Assembly (NCBI RefSeq): GCF_002218085.1
Contig: NZ_BDUC01000011.1
Coordinates: 85,250-149,249, forward strand
Reading direction: 5' to 3'
DNA from: Tolypothrix sp. NIES-4075
Lineage (GTDB): Bacteria; Cyanobacteriota; Cyanobacteriia; Cyanobacteriales; Nostocaceae
DNA length: 64,000 bases
In this document: positions 9,045 through 18,500 of the stretch, in pieces
How positions within the stretch are numbered: the stretch's first letter is position 1
How the letters are laid out: each line of letters starts with the position of its first letter
The notes under the pieces: generated by a model
The model's input: the letters and a program-made list of their open reading frames with translations, nothing else
Databases searched by the model: none
What the model was told of the DNA's origin: nothing
Translations under genes and position numbers: made by a program

Positions 9045-9666
9045 AACACTTTTGTTTCAATTATGAGGCATTGCTTGTATCTCCAAATCCCTTAATTGCG
9101 CGTAGTGGTGATTCCTTCAACACCCGTTAAACTTTGCTTTTTGATGTGTAAAAAGCGCGACGCAAAAAGTGCGCCCGCTAATTCGCCGCGATCGCGTTTG
9201 TTTTTTAACTATGCCAGAACATAGATCATTTTTGTACTTTGTCTAACAATGAGTGAAACTTTGGGCGCTATGCGTGGAATTCGCACTCTGCACGCGAATC
9301 TGGTTAAAAACATAATCCCTCCGCGTGCAATTATAAAGGTGCGACAAGAGTGCCGCCTGAGAAAGTCGGGCTTCGCCGATCACACCCCCAGTACCCATCA
9401 TTTCACACCTTAATTATGACCGAACTAACACATCCACAGCCTCAATATTACTGATGTCTAATATGCCCAATCGCACTCGGTTCATACACTAGGTAAATCA
9501 TACGCCGGACTCACAGATAAAAATGCTACCTACCATAGCGCTCCTTACCCCTCAAGGAGAAAAATGTCGTGGTGCTTACTTCCTGCAACAGGACTGGAGA
9601 AGTCAGCGTCCACGGTTGAAACACACCAAGTAAAGTAGCGAATTGTGTCGATATATGACACGCCTT

Positions 9667-9775
9667 AATTATTTACAGACAATTTATAACCGGTGTAGAA
9701 CCCAACACCCTGGCGAACTCCTGGAGTTCAATAGCCCAAAAATTATTTACAGACAATTTATAACCGGTGTAGAAC
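9667..9775 (+). repeat. Exact 35-bp direct repeat pair
   Basis: Two identical 35-bp copies occupy 9667-9701 and 9741-9775, 74 bp apart start to start. Each begins AATTATTTACAG and ends CCGGTGTAGAAC. Between them is a near-palindrome GAACTCCTGGAGTTC. Such iteron-like repeats ahead of a gene may be binding sites for a plasmid protein, or the footprint of a local duplication. Confidence 0.6.
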
Positions 9776-9809
9776 AGCAGCACACCCAACGAACTACAAT
9801 CTACTTGTC

Positions 9810-9827
9810 GATATCAAAATTGATATC
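9810..9827. promoter_or_regulatory. Palindromic operator-like site two bases before a start codon
   Basis: GATATCAA-AA-TTGATATC is a perfect palindrome directly ahead of the ATG at 9830. A closely related one, GATATCA-ATAA-TGATATC, lies at 9996-10013 inside the decayed gene. Position suggests an operator for autoregulation; this is inferred from symmetry only. Confidence 0.4.
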
Positions 9828-9829
9828 AA

Positions 9830-10423
9830 ATGGCTGCAAACAAGTCCAGCAAGAATCACTCATTCCCCACAAGCGCGTTCCGGATTCGCGTGCCTGTCCC
9901 GCTGATTGGGGTAGTTCGGCAACTGTCGCAATTGCATCGGCTTTCTCCATACAATCGCCTTGCTGCAAGCATTAGAGGAATTAATTTCCACCTTTGATAT
10001 CAATAATGATATCGATGTTACAGCGCATCCTGCAAACAAGTTTTGCATTTGGAGGAAAAGCTGGAGAAACTGGAATCCCCTCTAAGTCGATAGAGGTGAC
10101 GAGCGTAGAAACACGCCCTAGAAGCGATTGCCAAAAAAGTATCGCTAATTGAAAGGGCGATACCTGACGGGAGATTGGGCAACAACAAACCGCGCTCCAA
10201 ATCGTACCCGTACCAATTCCAGCAAACACTCATTGAACTGCGACCGTTCAAACATGAAAATCTCGCCTTCATACGGGCGTGTTAGCACCCATTGCCTGAT
10301 TGCTTCAAAGAAAAGCTGGACACCAAAGAGTTTATTAATTGGTCGCGCAATCGAGATCCGCTGCTCCCGCGTGGGTTGGCAATGGAATGCCTTGGATGGA
10401 CTATACCACCTTTGAAGGCGTGA
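9830..10423 (+). pseudogene. Decayed hypothetical gene (one frameshift, several stops)
   Basis: The frame opening at ATG 9830 reads well (MAANKSSKNHSFPTSAFRIR, then VPVPLIGVVRQLSQLHRL) until about 9960, then shifts by one base (LLQALEELISTFDINND). It returns to the first frame near 10040 (LHLEEKLEKLESPLSR), meets TAG, TGA and TAG between about 10090 and 10107, and runs on (ALEAIAKKVSLIERAIPDG, QQTLIELRPFKHENLAFIR) through another TAG to TGA at 10421. The intact protein would have been about 195 aa. The family was not recognised; the RIRVPVPLIGVVRQLS start and coiled middle suggest a small plasmid protein. Confidence 0.55.
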
Positions 10424-10536
10424 GAATACCTAAGCTCAATAATTATAAAGAAATGCGTCATAACCCTTGACTAATAAGAATTTTATGCAAGGCGCGATCT
10501 AAAATAGTTTACTAGAATGCCACTTCTGATAAATAA

Positions 10537-11493
10537 ATGCGTTCACCCCTAGTTCAGGCGCTAGTTCTAAGCGAGCCATTGCCACTGACGCTACATCCAG
10601 CGGCGGTGTATCTCGATAGCCTTGCTCTTGGGTCTAGGCCCACTATGGAACAGGCTTTAAATGCGATCGCTTCTCTTTTAACCAACGGTGCGTGCGATGC
10701 AATGACTCTCGACTGGGCGGCATTAAGGTATCAGCATACGGCTGCTGTGCGTTCTGCGTTGATGAAAAAACACGCCCCGGCAACGGCAAATAAGATGTTA
10801 TGTGCGTTGAGGAGGGTGTTGCTTGAAGCTTTTAAGTTGGATTTAATTCAGGCACAAGATTACCAGAAGGCTGTAGATTTACGTAGCATAAAGGCGAGCA
10901 AAAAGCAACGGGGCAGACAACTAAAACAACATGAAATTACAGCACTCCTGGCGGTATGTCAAGATGATAAGTCGCCGCTTGGGGTGCGGGATGCGGCGTT
11001 AATTACGATACTACGGTGTGGGTTAAGAAGGGCGGAGGTAGTTGATTTAAATTTGAAAGATTTTGATGCTGCAACCGGGGCGTTGGAGATTGTTGGTGGG
11101 AAGGGTGAAAAAGATAGAACGGTATATATGCCGATTAGTGCGATTGCGGCTGTCTCTGAATGGCTTGTTGTGCGTGGGAAAAGACCGGGACCTTTATTGC
11201 ATCCGATTCGCAAGGGGGGATTTATAGAAGATTTCAAGCGCATGACCCCCCAAGCGGTGTTGATGATTTTAAGAAAACGTGCATTATCAGCCTCGGTTGA
11301 GCAATTTAGCCCCCACGATTTTAGAAGGACGTTTTGTTCAGATTTGTTGGATGCGGGGGTGGATATTGTGACGGTGCAGAAATTAGCCGGACACGCTTCG
11401 CCTGTAACCACGGGGAAGTATGATAGACGTGGGGAAGAGACTAAGCGCAAGGCGATGGAAAAATTGGATATTGGTTATACGCCGAGCGAGTAA
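10537..11493 (+). CDS. Tyrosine site-specific recombinase
   Basis: A 318-aa phage/Xer-type integrase. An N-terminal core-binding domain covers about residues 20-120. In the C-terminal catalytic domain the conserved residues are visible: Arg in ILRCGLRRAE, Lys in GGKGEKDRT, HDFRRT (His-x-x-Arg), LAGHA (Gly-His) and the nucleophile Tyr in GKYDRRG. It would cut and rejoin DNA at short specific sites, for plasmid dimer resolution or element movement. No attachment site was identified. The gene is transcribed alone, just after a decayed gene. Confidence 0.9.
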   Translation: MRSPLVQALVLSEPLPLTLHPAAVYLDSLALGSRPTMEQALNAIASLLTNGACDAMTLDWAALRYQHTAAVRSALMKKHAPATANKMLCALRRVLLEAFKLDLIQAQDYQKAVDLRSIKASKKQRGRQLKQHEITALLAVCQDDKSPLGVRDAALITILRCGLRRAEVVDLNLKDFDAATGALEIVGGKGEKDRTVYMPISAIAAVSEWLVVRGKRPGPLLHPIRKGGFIEDFKRMTPQAVLMILRKRALSASVEQFSPHDFRRTFCSDLLDAGVDIVTVQKLAGHASPVTTGKYDRRGEETKRKAMEKLDIGYTPSE

Positions 11494-11605
11494 GTAAAAG
11501 TTGCGACTATACACTCCAAGATAAATCCCGCATAATTGCATAAGTATTTTCCGATAAATTAAAAGTATCCATTAATACTCCATGTTTAAATATCACGGGA
11601 GCTGA

Positions 11606-12358
11606 CTACCAAACTATTTCTCGCCAATATTGCTTATTTATCGAAGTTTGTGCTTGAGCAGCTATAAGCTGTTTTTCATAAGCGCTTAAATCATCAGAGA
11701 TGATGTTATTGCTATTCCCAGGGTCTACATATCTTCTATTTTGCAACTTATCTTGTAGAAACGAGAGTACGCTGAAAAAGTTAGATACTAGCTGCCCATA
11801 TCTGCATCCGTAAAGGCAATCAATCACTGCTAGCTCAAGATAAAAAGATGGGAAGTCTAGCCTATGCAGTTCGCGCCATATTTTGGTGAGTTTAATCTCA
11901 TCGATACGATTTGAATTTATTACGGTATAAATGTGTATATCTATATTTGTTTTTGTCCAGGAATTAGTTTTGTTTTTATAAAGACTATGGTCATTTCCAT
12001 ACTGCGATTGCCGACACCCTGGAACGAGGTCAATTTTGTATTTGCCAATATTTACACCAATTGAAACATTCTGCTTTCTAGCCGTATATCCTGCATCGGT
12101 TACAGCGTTGTAGAGTGAATTATATATCTGAGAGAGTGTACCAAGAGTTGTAGAACTAAGGGACAAGAAAACATCAGCGTCTGTACCCAACGAAACAGCC
12201 GTTCCTTTTGCTAAAGAACCAGAGAATTTCGCGTCATTCAAACAACCATTTCCCCAACTATAAATAACTCCATAAATGGAGTTGGCGGCGGCTTCAGATG
12301 ATCTGGCATCTACAGTGTATTTATTAATAACTCCTTGAAGGTATTCATCTTCAGACAT
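11606..12358 (-). CDS. CD-NTase-like nucleotidyltransferase
   Basis: A 250-aa polymerase-beta-fold nucleotidyltransferase. The signature GSLAKGTAVSLGTDADVFL gives the GS motif and first two acidic residues (DAD), and KIDLVPG provides the third. The C-terminal helices (PSFYLELAVIDCLYG; VDPGNSNN; KQYWREIVW) resemble the OAS/CCA-type helical lobe of CD-NTases that make cyclic nucleotides in CBASS defence. It is on the short side for that family. The membrane-anchored gene at 12653-13195 lies 294 bp upstream on the same strand, an order seen in two-gene effector/NTase modules. A tRNA- or antibiotic-modifying role cannot be excluded. Confidence 0.6.
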   Translation of the reverse strand: MSEDEYLQGVINKYTVDARSSEAAANSIYGVIYSWGNGCLNDAKFSGSLAKGTAVSLGTDADVFLSLSSTTLGTLSQIYNSLYNAVTDAGYTARKQNVSIGVNIGKYKIDLVPGCRQSQYGNDHSLYKNKTNSWTKTNIDIHIYTVINSNRIDEIKLTKIWRELHRLDFPSFYLELAVIDCLYGCRYGQLVSNFFSVLSFLQDKLQNRRYVDPGNSNNIISDDLSAYEKQLIAAQAQTSINKQYWREIVW

Positions 12359-12652
12359 TAACTTTTATCGTTGTACAACTGCTTAATACTAATATAGCAT
12401 CAGTACTGGCGTGACACGCCTAAAATGGTGGAATAGAAAGGGCTTGTAGTTGCGCTGTCTTCGCTAAAAAAACAGAAAACCTAATGCACTGTTTTAGCTG
12501 TGCCACGCCACTACGTGTTTTTCAAAAATAAAATATGAGTCCTATAGCCATCTAAGAGGGAAGTATTCTCTAAAAAGCGATCGCTAATTATTGTGAGGAA
12601 TAGACAAAATTAGAATTAAACAATATAGATGAAGTTATACATTGCTCAAATT

Positions 12653-13195
12653 TCATCTATCTTCATAAGTAAAAGTAGAGAGAATAGTGAAAATGTCGGA
12701 AATTAGGCGAATCGGAGTGTTACATACAGAATACCACTGATATCTGCTTAATAAGTCCCAATGTTTACTTTCCAATCCCCGACTATCGCCATAAGTATAA
12801 AGAATTACAGGAATTTTATATTGTGTTGCTTTAATATATACAGATTCAAAGTAACTAAAATCAGAGCCAAAACCTATAATTACAAGACTTTTGCTATCTA
12901 TATTATTAATTTTACGAATATCGCAAGTCCTAAAATCTGCATTAAATAAACGATTATTTTGAATCTCTTCAAATTCGACTTCCATCTCCTTATTGTTTTC
13001 ATAAGGTGGATAAAATACTTTGATTTTTCTTTGTAAGTTCTTAAATAAAATCTGTTCTCTTTTAAAAAGAGAGTTGAGAACTTTGTAAGTGGTAAACGAA
13101 CCAACCGCTATTGAAGAAAGAATTGTTAAAGTACCAATTAATAAATCAAGATTACTTAGATGTCGATAAATCGTTTGACCGTTCATACTATTCAA
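12653..13195 (-). CDS. Membrane-anchored protein with Rossmann/TIR-like C-terminal domain
   Basis: A 180-aa protein with one transmembrane segment near residues 18-42 (LLIGTLTILSSIAVGSF), a short basic linker, and a soluble alpha/beta domain. That domain has alternating strands and helices (KIKVFYPPY, SKSLVIIGFGSD, YFESVYIKATQYKIPVILY) as in nucleoside deoxyribosyltransferase or TIR-like folds, with a Glu at FES where such enzymes often keep one. The end (CNTPIRLISDIF) aligns with the end of the membrane protein at 22697-23551. It lies upstream of the nucleotidyltransferase on the same strand and could be its effector or sensor. The fold assignment is inference. Confidence 0.5.
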   Translation of the reverse strand: MNSMNGQTIYRHLSNLDLLIGTLTILSSIAVGSFTTYKVLNSLFKREQILFKNLQRKIKVFYPPYENNKEMEVEFEEIQNNRLFNADFRTCDIRKINNIDSKSLVIIGFGSDFSYFESVYIKATQYKIPVILYTYGDSRGLESKHWDLLSRYQWYSVCNTPIRLISDIFTILSTFTYEDR

Positions 13196-13534
13196 TTTGC
13201 TCCATACAAAAGTGTTCTCGTCGCCTAACTGTCATCAAGACACTCAGTAGATTAAAGCATAAAAGCTTCACCAGCAGAGGTCAGTATATCAGGCATTGAT
13301 TGCTACGGGATGGTGATATACGTTATTGACAAAAGTAATAAACTATGGTTATAACCCATTTAGCAAAACTCCGCAAACAAAAAATACGGAATTTTTTCCT
13401 TTTTGCTGGAAACTCAGTATGAGATAGTGTAAATACTTAAAAGATACAAAAGTTACTCTCTATCAAACCCTCTCAGCAGAAAACAAGACTATTGCCAGGT
13501 TGACGCTAATCCCTCATTGCTTTGATTTGACTTT
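13196..13534. other. Divergent intergenic region before the III-D operon
   Basis: About 340 bp separate the minus-strand membrane gene and cas10 on the plus strand, so it must hold promoters for both. The sequence is A/T rich near 13340-13470. I could not assign -35/-10 boxes with confidence and saw no repeat-like element. Confidence 0.4.
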
Positions 13535-15949
13535 ATGACAAACGATTCTCGCACGCGCACAATTACTGCACTAGCCTGGTGTCTTGCTTGGGGCGAAAAG
13601 CACAATCTCAATCAGGATGAACTCAGTGCGTTGCATAAAATGCGACAGGCATTGGATCGTCAAAATAATAAAGGCGATAACCAAGATGTGCCGAAAAGCA
13701 TGGAATCTTTTGTTGCACAGGCACAGCAACTCTACAATATTCCAGAAAAGTACACCCCTAAAACGCTTGAAGAATTAGAAAAAAATTATCCAGACTTGTG
13801 GAAGCAAAAAACATCCATTGGCTTGGTATTTGGTGGTGCAACTAAGATTAAGCAATATGTTTTTGAAGCAGCAAAACTGAACGATATTCGCGGTGCATCA
13901 GCACTTCTTGACCGGATTAACCTCTATGATATTCCTGCGTTTTTTAGGCAAGGAGTGCGATCGCACTGCAACCGCATCAGGCAATGGCTGATTGATAATG
14001 GATTTGAAGGTTTAACACAGGCACTTATCCCCGAATTGATTATCTACTCTACAGGTGGCAGTATTCTTGCCTTTTGTCCTGCGGCTTTTGTTGATGAACT
14101 TGCTAATGCTATTGAGAAACGCTACACCGATGAAACTTTAACAGCTAATTCCTGTGCAGTTGGCGATACTTTCCGCTTGTTAGAATTCCGGTTTGGACTG
14201 CTGCAAAATCCAATTGAAAATACTCTTTGGTTGGATAAATATCTGCAAAAGCAAAATAATCCCATCATCCAAGCTTATTTTGACCAGTCCAACGAACATG
14301 ATTTAGAGGAGAAATTTTGGCAACGCAAGAATTTTAACGAACTTGTGGGAAAACTTGCCAACCAATTTACCCACCGCCGCAACGGGAATGCATCACCAAA
14401 CGCAAAACGTCCCAGTCGTTCCTACCCACCGATGTTTGAAACTCATCCCTACTTGCAACGGGATGAAACTGACAATCGAGCAGCTGTGGCAGAAACGAAT
14501 TTACCGGGAACGCCTAGTTTTTCTGATGCTCTAGCACGAAAAGTAATCGTTGGGCAGCGCAGCAAACGCGATACTTATCAGCATCGAGGGTGGTATAAGC
14601 ATTTTCACTTTCGTCTAGCATCAGGTGAAGAGAGATTATGGAAACCTGGCTATTTCCCCAGTTGGGTGACAAAGTTTCGACAATTCCTGGAAGATGAAAA
14701 TCACGAAGGTTCAGGAAGCCAAGAGGAATATTATCGAGTAACAGAAGGCTTTTTAGTCACACAAGCTCTTTCCTTACGAGAAATCGGTAATGTCAGCACA
14801 CCAAGCGGCTTTGTCGGTTATATTTACGCTGATGGCAACAATATGGGTGGCTACCTCCGCCAACACATCCGCACACCAGAAAAATACCGCGAGTTTAGCG
14901 AACAAGTTTTACATGCAACGCAGAATTCTGTTTACATTGCCCTGAAAAAACATCTTAAACCTCGCCGACTCAATAATCTCAACGACCCAGATAACGCTTA
15001 CCGTGACAGAGAGTGGATTTATCCCTTTGAAATTATTACCATTGGTGGCGATGACGTGTTGTTAATTGTACCTGCGGATAAAGCCTTAGATGTTGCCAAA
15101 ACCATTGGTGAAGAATTTGAACGAGAAATAGTAAAATCACCAGGATTTAGGCTTAACATACCCTACGACCCCGAAAAAGTCCACCGCTACCAAGGAGAAA
15201 ACCCATCAGAGTATACATCCCAATGTGAATTAAGTATGTCCGCAGGTGTCCTGATCGCGGCTGAAAATACACCCATTTACTACGCAGAAGAACTCACCAG
15301 CCAACTGCTTAAATCATCGAAGAAACTCGCTAAAGAACTCAAACGCGACTACAATTACTATGGCGGAACGGTGGATTTTTTAGCCTTGAAAGCCGTGACA
15401 ATGATTGCATCAAATATCAAAGATTTCCGCGAACAAGGATTAACAAAAGGGAATCTCAAATTCTACGCTTCACCTTACACCCTTCATGAACTAAGAGGGT
15501 TGTTGCAAACTGTTCAAGCACTCAAGAAAACTGATTTTCCCAAATCGCAACTATATCAAATTCGCAGCTTGTTAGAGCGAGGTAAACATACCGCTATCCT
15601 CAATTATCGCTATTTTAGAGTACGACTGCAACAAGGACAAACCGAACTGCAAAACAAATTTGAAGAGTCTTGGTGTAAAGCTTTAACCAATAATGGCAAT
15701 TTAGCACCTTGGATGAGTGATAAAAGATGTATCTTCATAAATTTGATGTTGTTACTCTTTTTAGAAGCCAGCCCTCAAGCCGAATTTCGGTTACATTATC
15801 ATATTTTATGCCTTTTGAAAAAACCAATTTATGAAACTATTTGGCGCGATTTGGTGGATTTATACCCATTTATTAACACATTAGAAGATAGCGAAATACC
15901 ACCTAACCCAAACACACAACCGAAACAAGGACAAGGAGTAGGACAATGA
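13535..15949 (+). CDS. cas10: Cas10, large subunit of a type III-D complex
   Basis: An 804-aa signature protein of type III CRISPR systems. The motif TIGGDDVLLIV near residues 502-512 is an intact GGDD cyclase site, so the protein should make cyclic oligoadenylates when target RNA is bound. The first palm domain (IYSTGGSILAF) lacks GGDD, as usual. The segment IKQYVFEAAKLNDIRGAS with LLDRI is typical of Cas10. No N-terminal HD nuclease motif was seen, so DNA cutting by this subunit is not expected. The stop overlaps the next gene as ATGA, the first of several overlaps in the operon. Confidence 0.9.
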   Translation: MTNDSRTRTITALAWCLAWGEKHNLNQDELSALHKMRQALDRQNNKGDNQDVPKSMESFVAQAQQLYNIPEKYTPKTLEELEKNYPDLWKQKTSIGLVFGGATKIKQYVFEAAKLNDIRGASALLDRINLYDIPAFFRQGVRSHCNRIRQWLIDNGFEGLTQALIPELIIYSTGGSILAFCPAAFVDELANAIEKRYTDETLTANSCAVGDTFRLLEFRFGLLQNPIENTLWLDKYLQKQNNPIIQAYFDQSNEHDLEEKFWQRKNFNELVGKLANQFTHRRNGNASPNAKRPSRSYPPMFETHPYLQRDETDNRAAVAETNLPGTPSFSDALARKVIVGQRSKRDTYQHRGWYKHFHFRLASGEERLWKPGYFPSWVTKFRQFLEDENHEGSGSQEEYYRVTEGFLVTQALSLREIGNVSTPSGFVGYIYADGNNMGGYLRQHIRTPEKYREFSEQVLHATQNSVYIALKKHLKPRRLNNLNDPDNAYRDREWIYPFEIITIGGDDVLLIVPADKALDVAKTIGEEFEREIVKSPGFRLNIPYDPEKVHRYQGENPSEYTSQCELSMSAGVLIAAENTPIYYAEELTSQLLKSSKKLAKELKRDYNYYGGTVDFLALKAVTMIASNIKDFREQGLTKGNLKFYASPYTLHELRGLLQTVQALKKTDFPKSQLYQIRSLLERGKHTAILNYRYFRVRLQQGQTELQNKFEESWCKALTNNGNLAPWMSDKRCIFINLMLLLFLEASPQAEFRLHYHILCLLKKPIYETIWRDLVDLYPFINTLEDSEIPPNPNTQPKQGQGVGQ

Positions 15950-16719
15950 TTGACCTTGATGCATTTCTCCAAGGTGAATCCGAAAGCTGGGAGTTGACTG
16001 CAATTATCGACACTGCACTATGCGTCGGTGCAGGTGGTTCATCGGGGTCGCTTGCAGATAAACCGATTGTTCGCAACGCCCAAGGACAACTCTTAATTCC
16101 TGGTTCCCAAATCAAAGGTAGGCTGCGGCATGAGTGCGAAAAGTTAGCAAGGGCTTTAGGGTGGCAAGTTTTTTACGCACCGATCGCAACAGAACTTTGT
16201 CCAAATCATACACAGGTACAGCCAAGGTTTCAACAAATATATAGTGTCCCCGGTTATAAAGGATATCACTGCATCGTCTCCCAAATCTTTGGCGACCCCA
16301 TTTTGCCGTCGCGTCTGATTGTTGATGATTTTATCTGCCCATTGAGTGTGAACGAATTATCAGAAGTTCTGCGCCCTGGCGTTACTATCAACCGCAGTCG
16401 CCGCACTGCTGAAGAACGCAAGCTTTACTTATTGGAAACATCACCTGTAAATGTGCAATTGGAGTTTACAGGTATTATCCACTTGCTTAAACCTTTCACT
16501 TGTGATAATTCAGATTACGCCAAACCCTTAATTTATGCTGCTCTACATCGCATCTATGCTTTAGGTGGGAGCAAATCAACTGGGTTGGGATGGTTGCGCT
16601 GGAAACCTCTTCCCAAGTTATCTCCAGATGATACCGCCTGGTCGGGTTTGTTTGCAGTGCCACCTCATGCAACAAATAACATTGAAGTTCAGTCGGTGGT
16701 GCAACATGAAGCGAATTGA
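15946..16719 (+). CDS. Cas7-group RAMP (Csm3-like)
   Basis: A 257-aa RAMP backbone subunit. Seen are the early Gly-rich turn after the first strand (VGAGGSSGSLADKP), LLIPGSQIKGRLRHECEKL (the LIPGSSLKGxLR signature) and a C-terminal GGSKSTGLGWLRW loop. Five RAMP-type subunits of differing length in one operon are typical of type III-D, where each position of the backbone has its own gene. It starts inside the cas10 stop (ATGA) and its end overlaps the following csx10 start by 14 bp. Confidence 0.85.
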   Translation: MIDLDAFLQGESESWELTAIIDTALCVGAGGSSGSLADKPIVRNAQGQLLIPGSQIKGRLRHECEKLARALGWQVFYAPIATELCPNHTQVQPRFQQIYSVPGYKGYHCIVSQIFGDPILPSRLIVDDFICPLSVNELSEVLRPGVTINRSRRTAEERKLYLLETSPVNVQLEFTGIIHLLKPFTCDNSDYAKPLIYAALHRIYALGGSKSTGLGWLRWKPLPKLSPDDTAWSGLFAVPPHATNNIEVQSVVQHEAN

Positions 16720-18034
16720 ATTGACCATCACAGCACTATCACCCTTGGCAATTGGTCGGCAAAAACCAGGGGGTTCTATCAACGAGGTTGAACAATACAT
16801 TCCAGGTTCGGTGCTGCGTGGTGCGATCGCTAAACATATCCTACACCGTGCTGGAATGGAACTCGAAAATCTTGCAGCTAATGGCGGTGACTTTGCACAC
16901 TTATTTTTAGCAGAGAATCCAGCCATCTTTCAAAATGCCTACCCCGCAGTTGGTAAAGTGGGCAGTAAGCATCAGATAGTAAATAATACGATTAAAGTTT
17001 TACCTGCAACTGCTGTTAGTTCCAAAGCCAATCCGGGCTTTTTACCCAAAGGACATGGTGTATTTGATACATTAATTGACTCGTTTTGCGCTGAACAATT
17101 CAACCATCCTTATGACCCCAGCAGTTTGAAAGCCTTAGCAGAAGGGGTAGACCCGCGAGTTGAAGCCTACAATTCTTTGTATAGCCAACATGACGAGCAG
17201 TACTGCACCCATGCTGCTACAAGTCGTCTGTTAACGCGGGTTGGTATCAACCGCCATCGCGCTACATCTAGTGATGATATTTTATATAGTATCGAAGTTC
17301 TCAACGAAGCATTTATCGCTGCAAATGAAAACAAAAATATCACATGGGACAACTACGTCTATCGCGGCTATATTAACGTTCCTAATAACTCGTTAGCCAA
17401 AAAACTTACTGATTTTATTAACAATAACTCTGAAGTTTTTCGGCTTGGTGGTTCAGTATCGCGGGGATTGGGCAAAGTCAAAATTACTGCCAAAGAAATT
17501 CCACTTGCTAATGATATTTCTAGTCGCATTGATGCATTTAATCAAGTATTGCATAAACGCTGGCAAAACTGGTCTGATGCATTTGGCGATGGGCGTAGCC
17601 CCGCTGGAAGCGATCGCACACCTAACTTAATTAGCGATACTTTTACAGAGTCACTCCGTGAACGCACTTTCTTTACACTCAACTTGCACTCTGATGCAAT
17701 TTTGACTGATAATTGGCAACATACTACAGTAATTTCACCAGAAATGCTTCAGCAGGATGCGGGTGTAGAAGACTCAACTTTACAACTCCACACTGCTTAC
17801 AGTAGTTACAGTTACAGTTCGGGTTGGAATAGCGCTTGGGGTTTGATGAAAGATGTTGAACTTGTAACTAATAAAGGGTCGGTTTATTTATTTAGCACTC
17901 AAAATCGGCAAATATGGGAGAACGCACTTTCTAAATTAGAGTGGCGAGGTGTAGGCGATCGCACCTGTGAAGGGTTTGGACAAGTGGAAATTTGCAACGA
18001 GTTTCATCAAGTTTTTCGGGAGTGTGCAGTATGA
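16706..18034 (+). CDS. csx10: Csx10, Cas5-group RAMP of type III-D
   Basis: A 442-aa RAMP that in subtype III-D takes the Cas5 role and holds the crRNA 5' handle. The start MKRIELTITALSPLAIG at 16706 is chosen over an upstream in-frame ATG (16565) because the latter lies inside the previous gene. Diagnostic segments are YIPGSVLRGAIAKHIL and the Gly-rich loop RLGGSVSRGLGKVK. A dispersed repeat-like sequence containing a HIP1 site (17583-17618) sits in frame and encodes the loop FGDGRSPAGSDRT. The stop overlaps the next start as ATGA. Confidence 0.85.
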   Translation: MKRIELTITALSPLAIGRQKPGGSINEVEQYIPGSVLRGAIAKHILHRAGMELENLAANGGDFAHLFLAENPAIFQNAYPAVGKVGSKHQIVNNTIKVLPATAVSSKANPGFLPKGHGVFDTLIDSFCAEQFNHPYDPSSLKALAEGVDPRVEAYNSLYSQHDEQYCTHAATSRLLTRVGINRHRATSSDDILYSIEVLNEAFIAANENKNITWDNYVYRGYINVPNNSLAKKLTDFINNNSEVFRLGGSVSRGLGKVKITAKEIPLANDISSRIDAFNQVLHKRWQNWSDAFGDGRSPAGSDRTPNLISDTFTESLRERTFFTLNLHSDAILTDNWQHTTVISPEMLQQDAGVEDSTLQLHTAYSSYSYSSGWNSAWGLMKDVELVTNKGSVYLFSTQNRQIWENALSKLEWRGVGDRTCEGFGQVEICNEFHQVFRECAV

Positions 18035-18495
18035 GTCAATCATTAACACCAAAAGTCGAACTCAAAATCCAAAAAGATATTCGCCAAGCTGAAGATGACT
18101 TAGTAACAGCGATTGAAACGGCATTAGATACTTGCGATTATCCCAAACAAGGGAAAGATAAGCTCGAAGAAGCACAGTTTCGTAACTTAGTAAGAGTTGC
18201 CGATACAACTGATAGTCCAGAGGTCGTCAAAAATTTCCTTTGCTATCAGGTTGGTCGAGATAATAAGTGGGGTACGGGTAAAAATTCATTGGCGGCGAAA
18301 ATCATCCACGATATTGATAATGATTTGAAAACTCAAGCCAATAATATTGCTAAGAATTATTCTGGGGTGAATTTTAAACCTATTTGGATAGAAATAATTC
18401 GCCGCTACCTTGGCTATGGTTCTCGGCATCTGAAATATTTAAATAAAATCAGCGAACAAAAATTAGAACCAATAATTCCACCTCGCACTAAATAA
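18031..18495 (+). CDS. Small subunit, Cas11/Csm2-like
   Basis: A 154-aa, mainly helical protein in the position of the type III small subunit. It begins at the ATGA overlap with csx10; an in-frame ATG 13 codons earlier lies inside csx10. Visible features are long charged helices (DIRQAEDDLVTAIETALD), FLCYQVGRDNKWG, and the C-terminal YLGYGSRHLKYLNKIS, a pattern seen in Csm2/Cmr5-type subunits. Such subunits line the target RNA beside the Cas7 backbone. Assignment rests on size, helicity and gene order. Confidence 0.7.
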   Translation: MSQSLTPKVELKIQKDIRQAEDDLVTAIETALDTCDYPKQGKDKLEEAQFRNLVRVADTTDSPEVVKNFLCYQVGRDNKWGTGKNSLAAKIIHDIDNDLKTQANNIAKNYSGVNFKPIWIEIIRRYLGYGSRHLKYLNKISEQKLEPIIPPRTK

Positions 18496-18500
18496 AAGCT

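Larger units (their letters stand above)
9045..9829. other. Long non-coding stretch with repeats and coding remnants
   Basis: No intact gene was found. Around 9416-9635 short open fragments look like decayed coding sequence: MTELTHPQPQYY then a stop, and in another frame LLTPQGEKCRGAYFLQQDW ending at about 9635. The right part holds the 35-bp direct repeats (9667-9775) and the palindrome at 9810-9827. Inverted words GAACTC and GAGTTC sit at 9715-9729. Confidence 0.4.
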
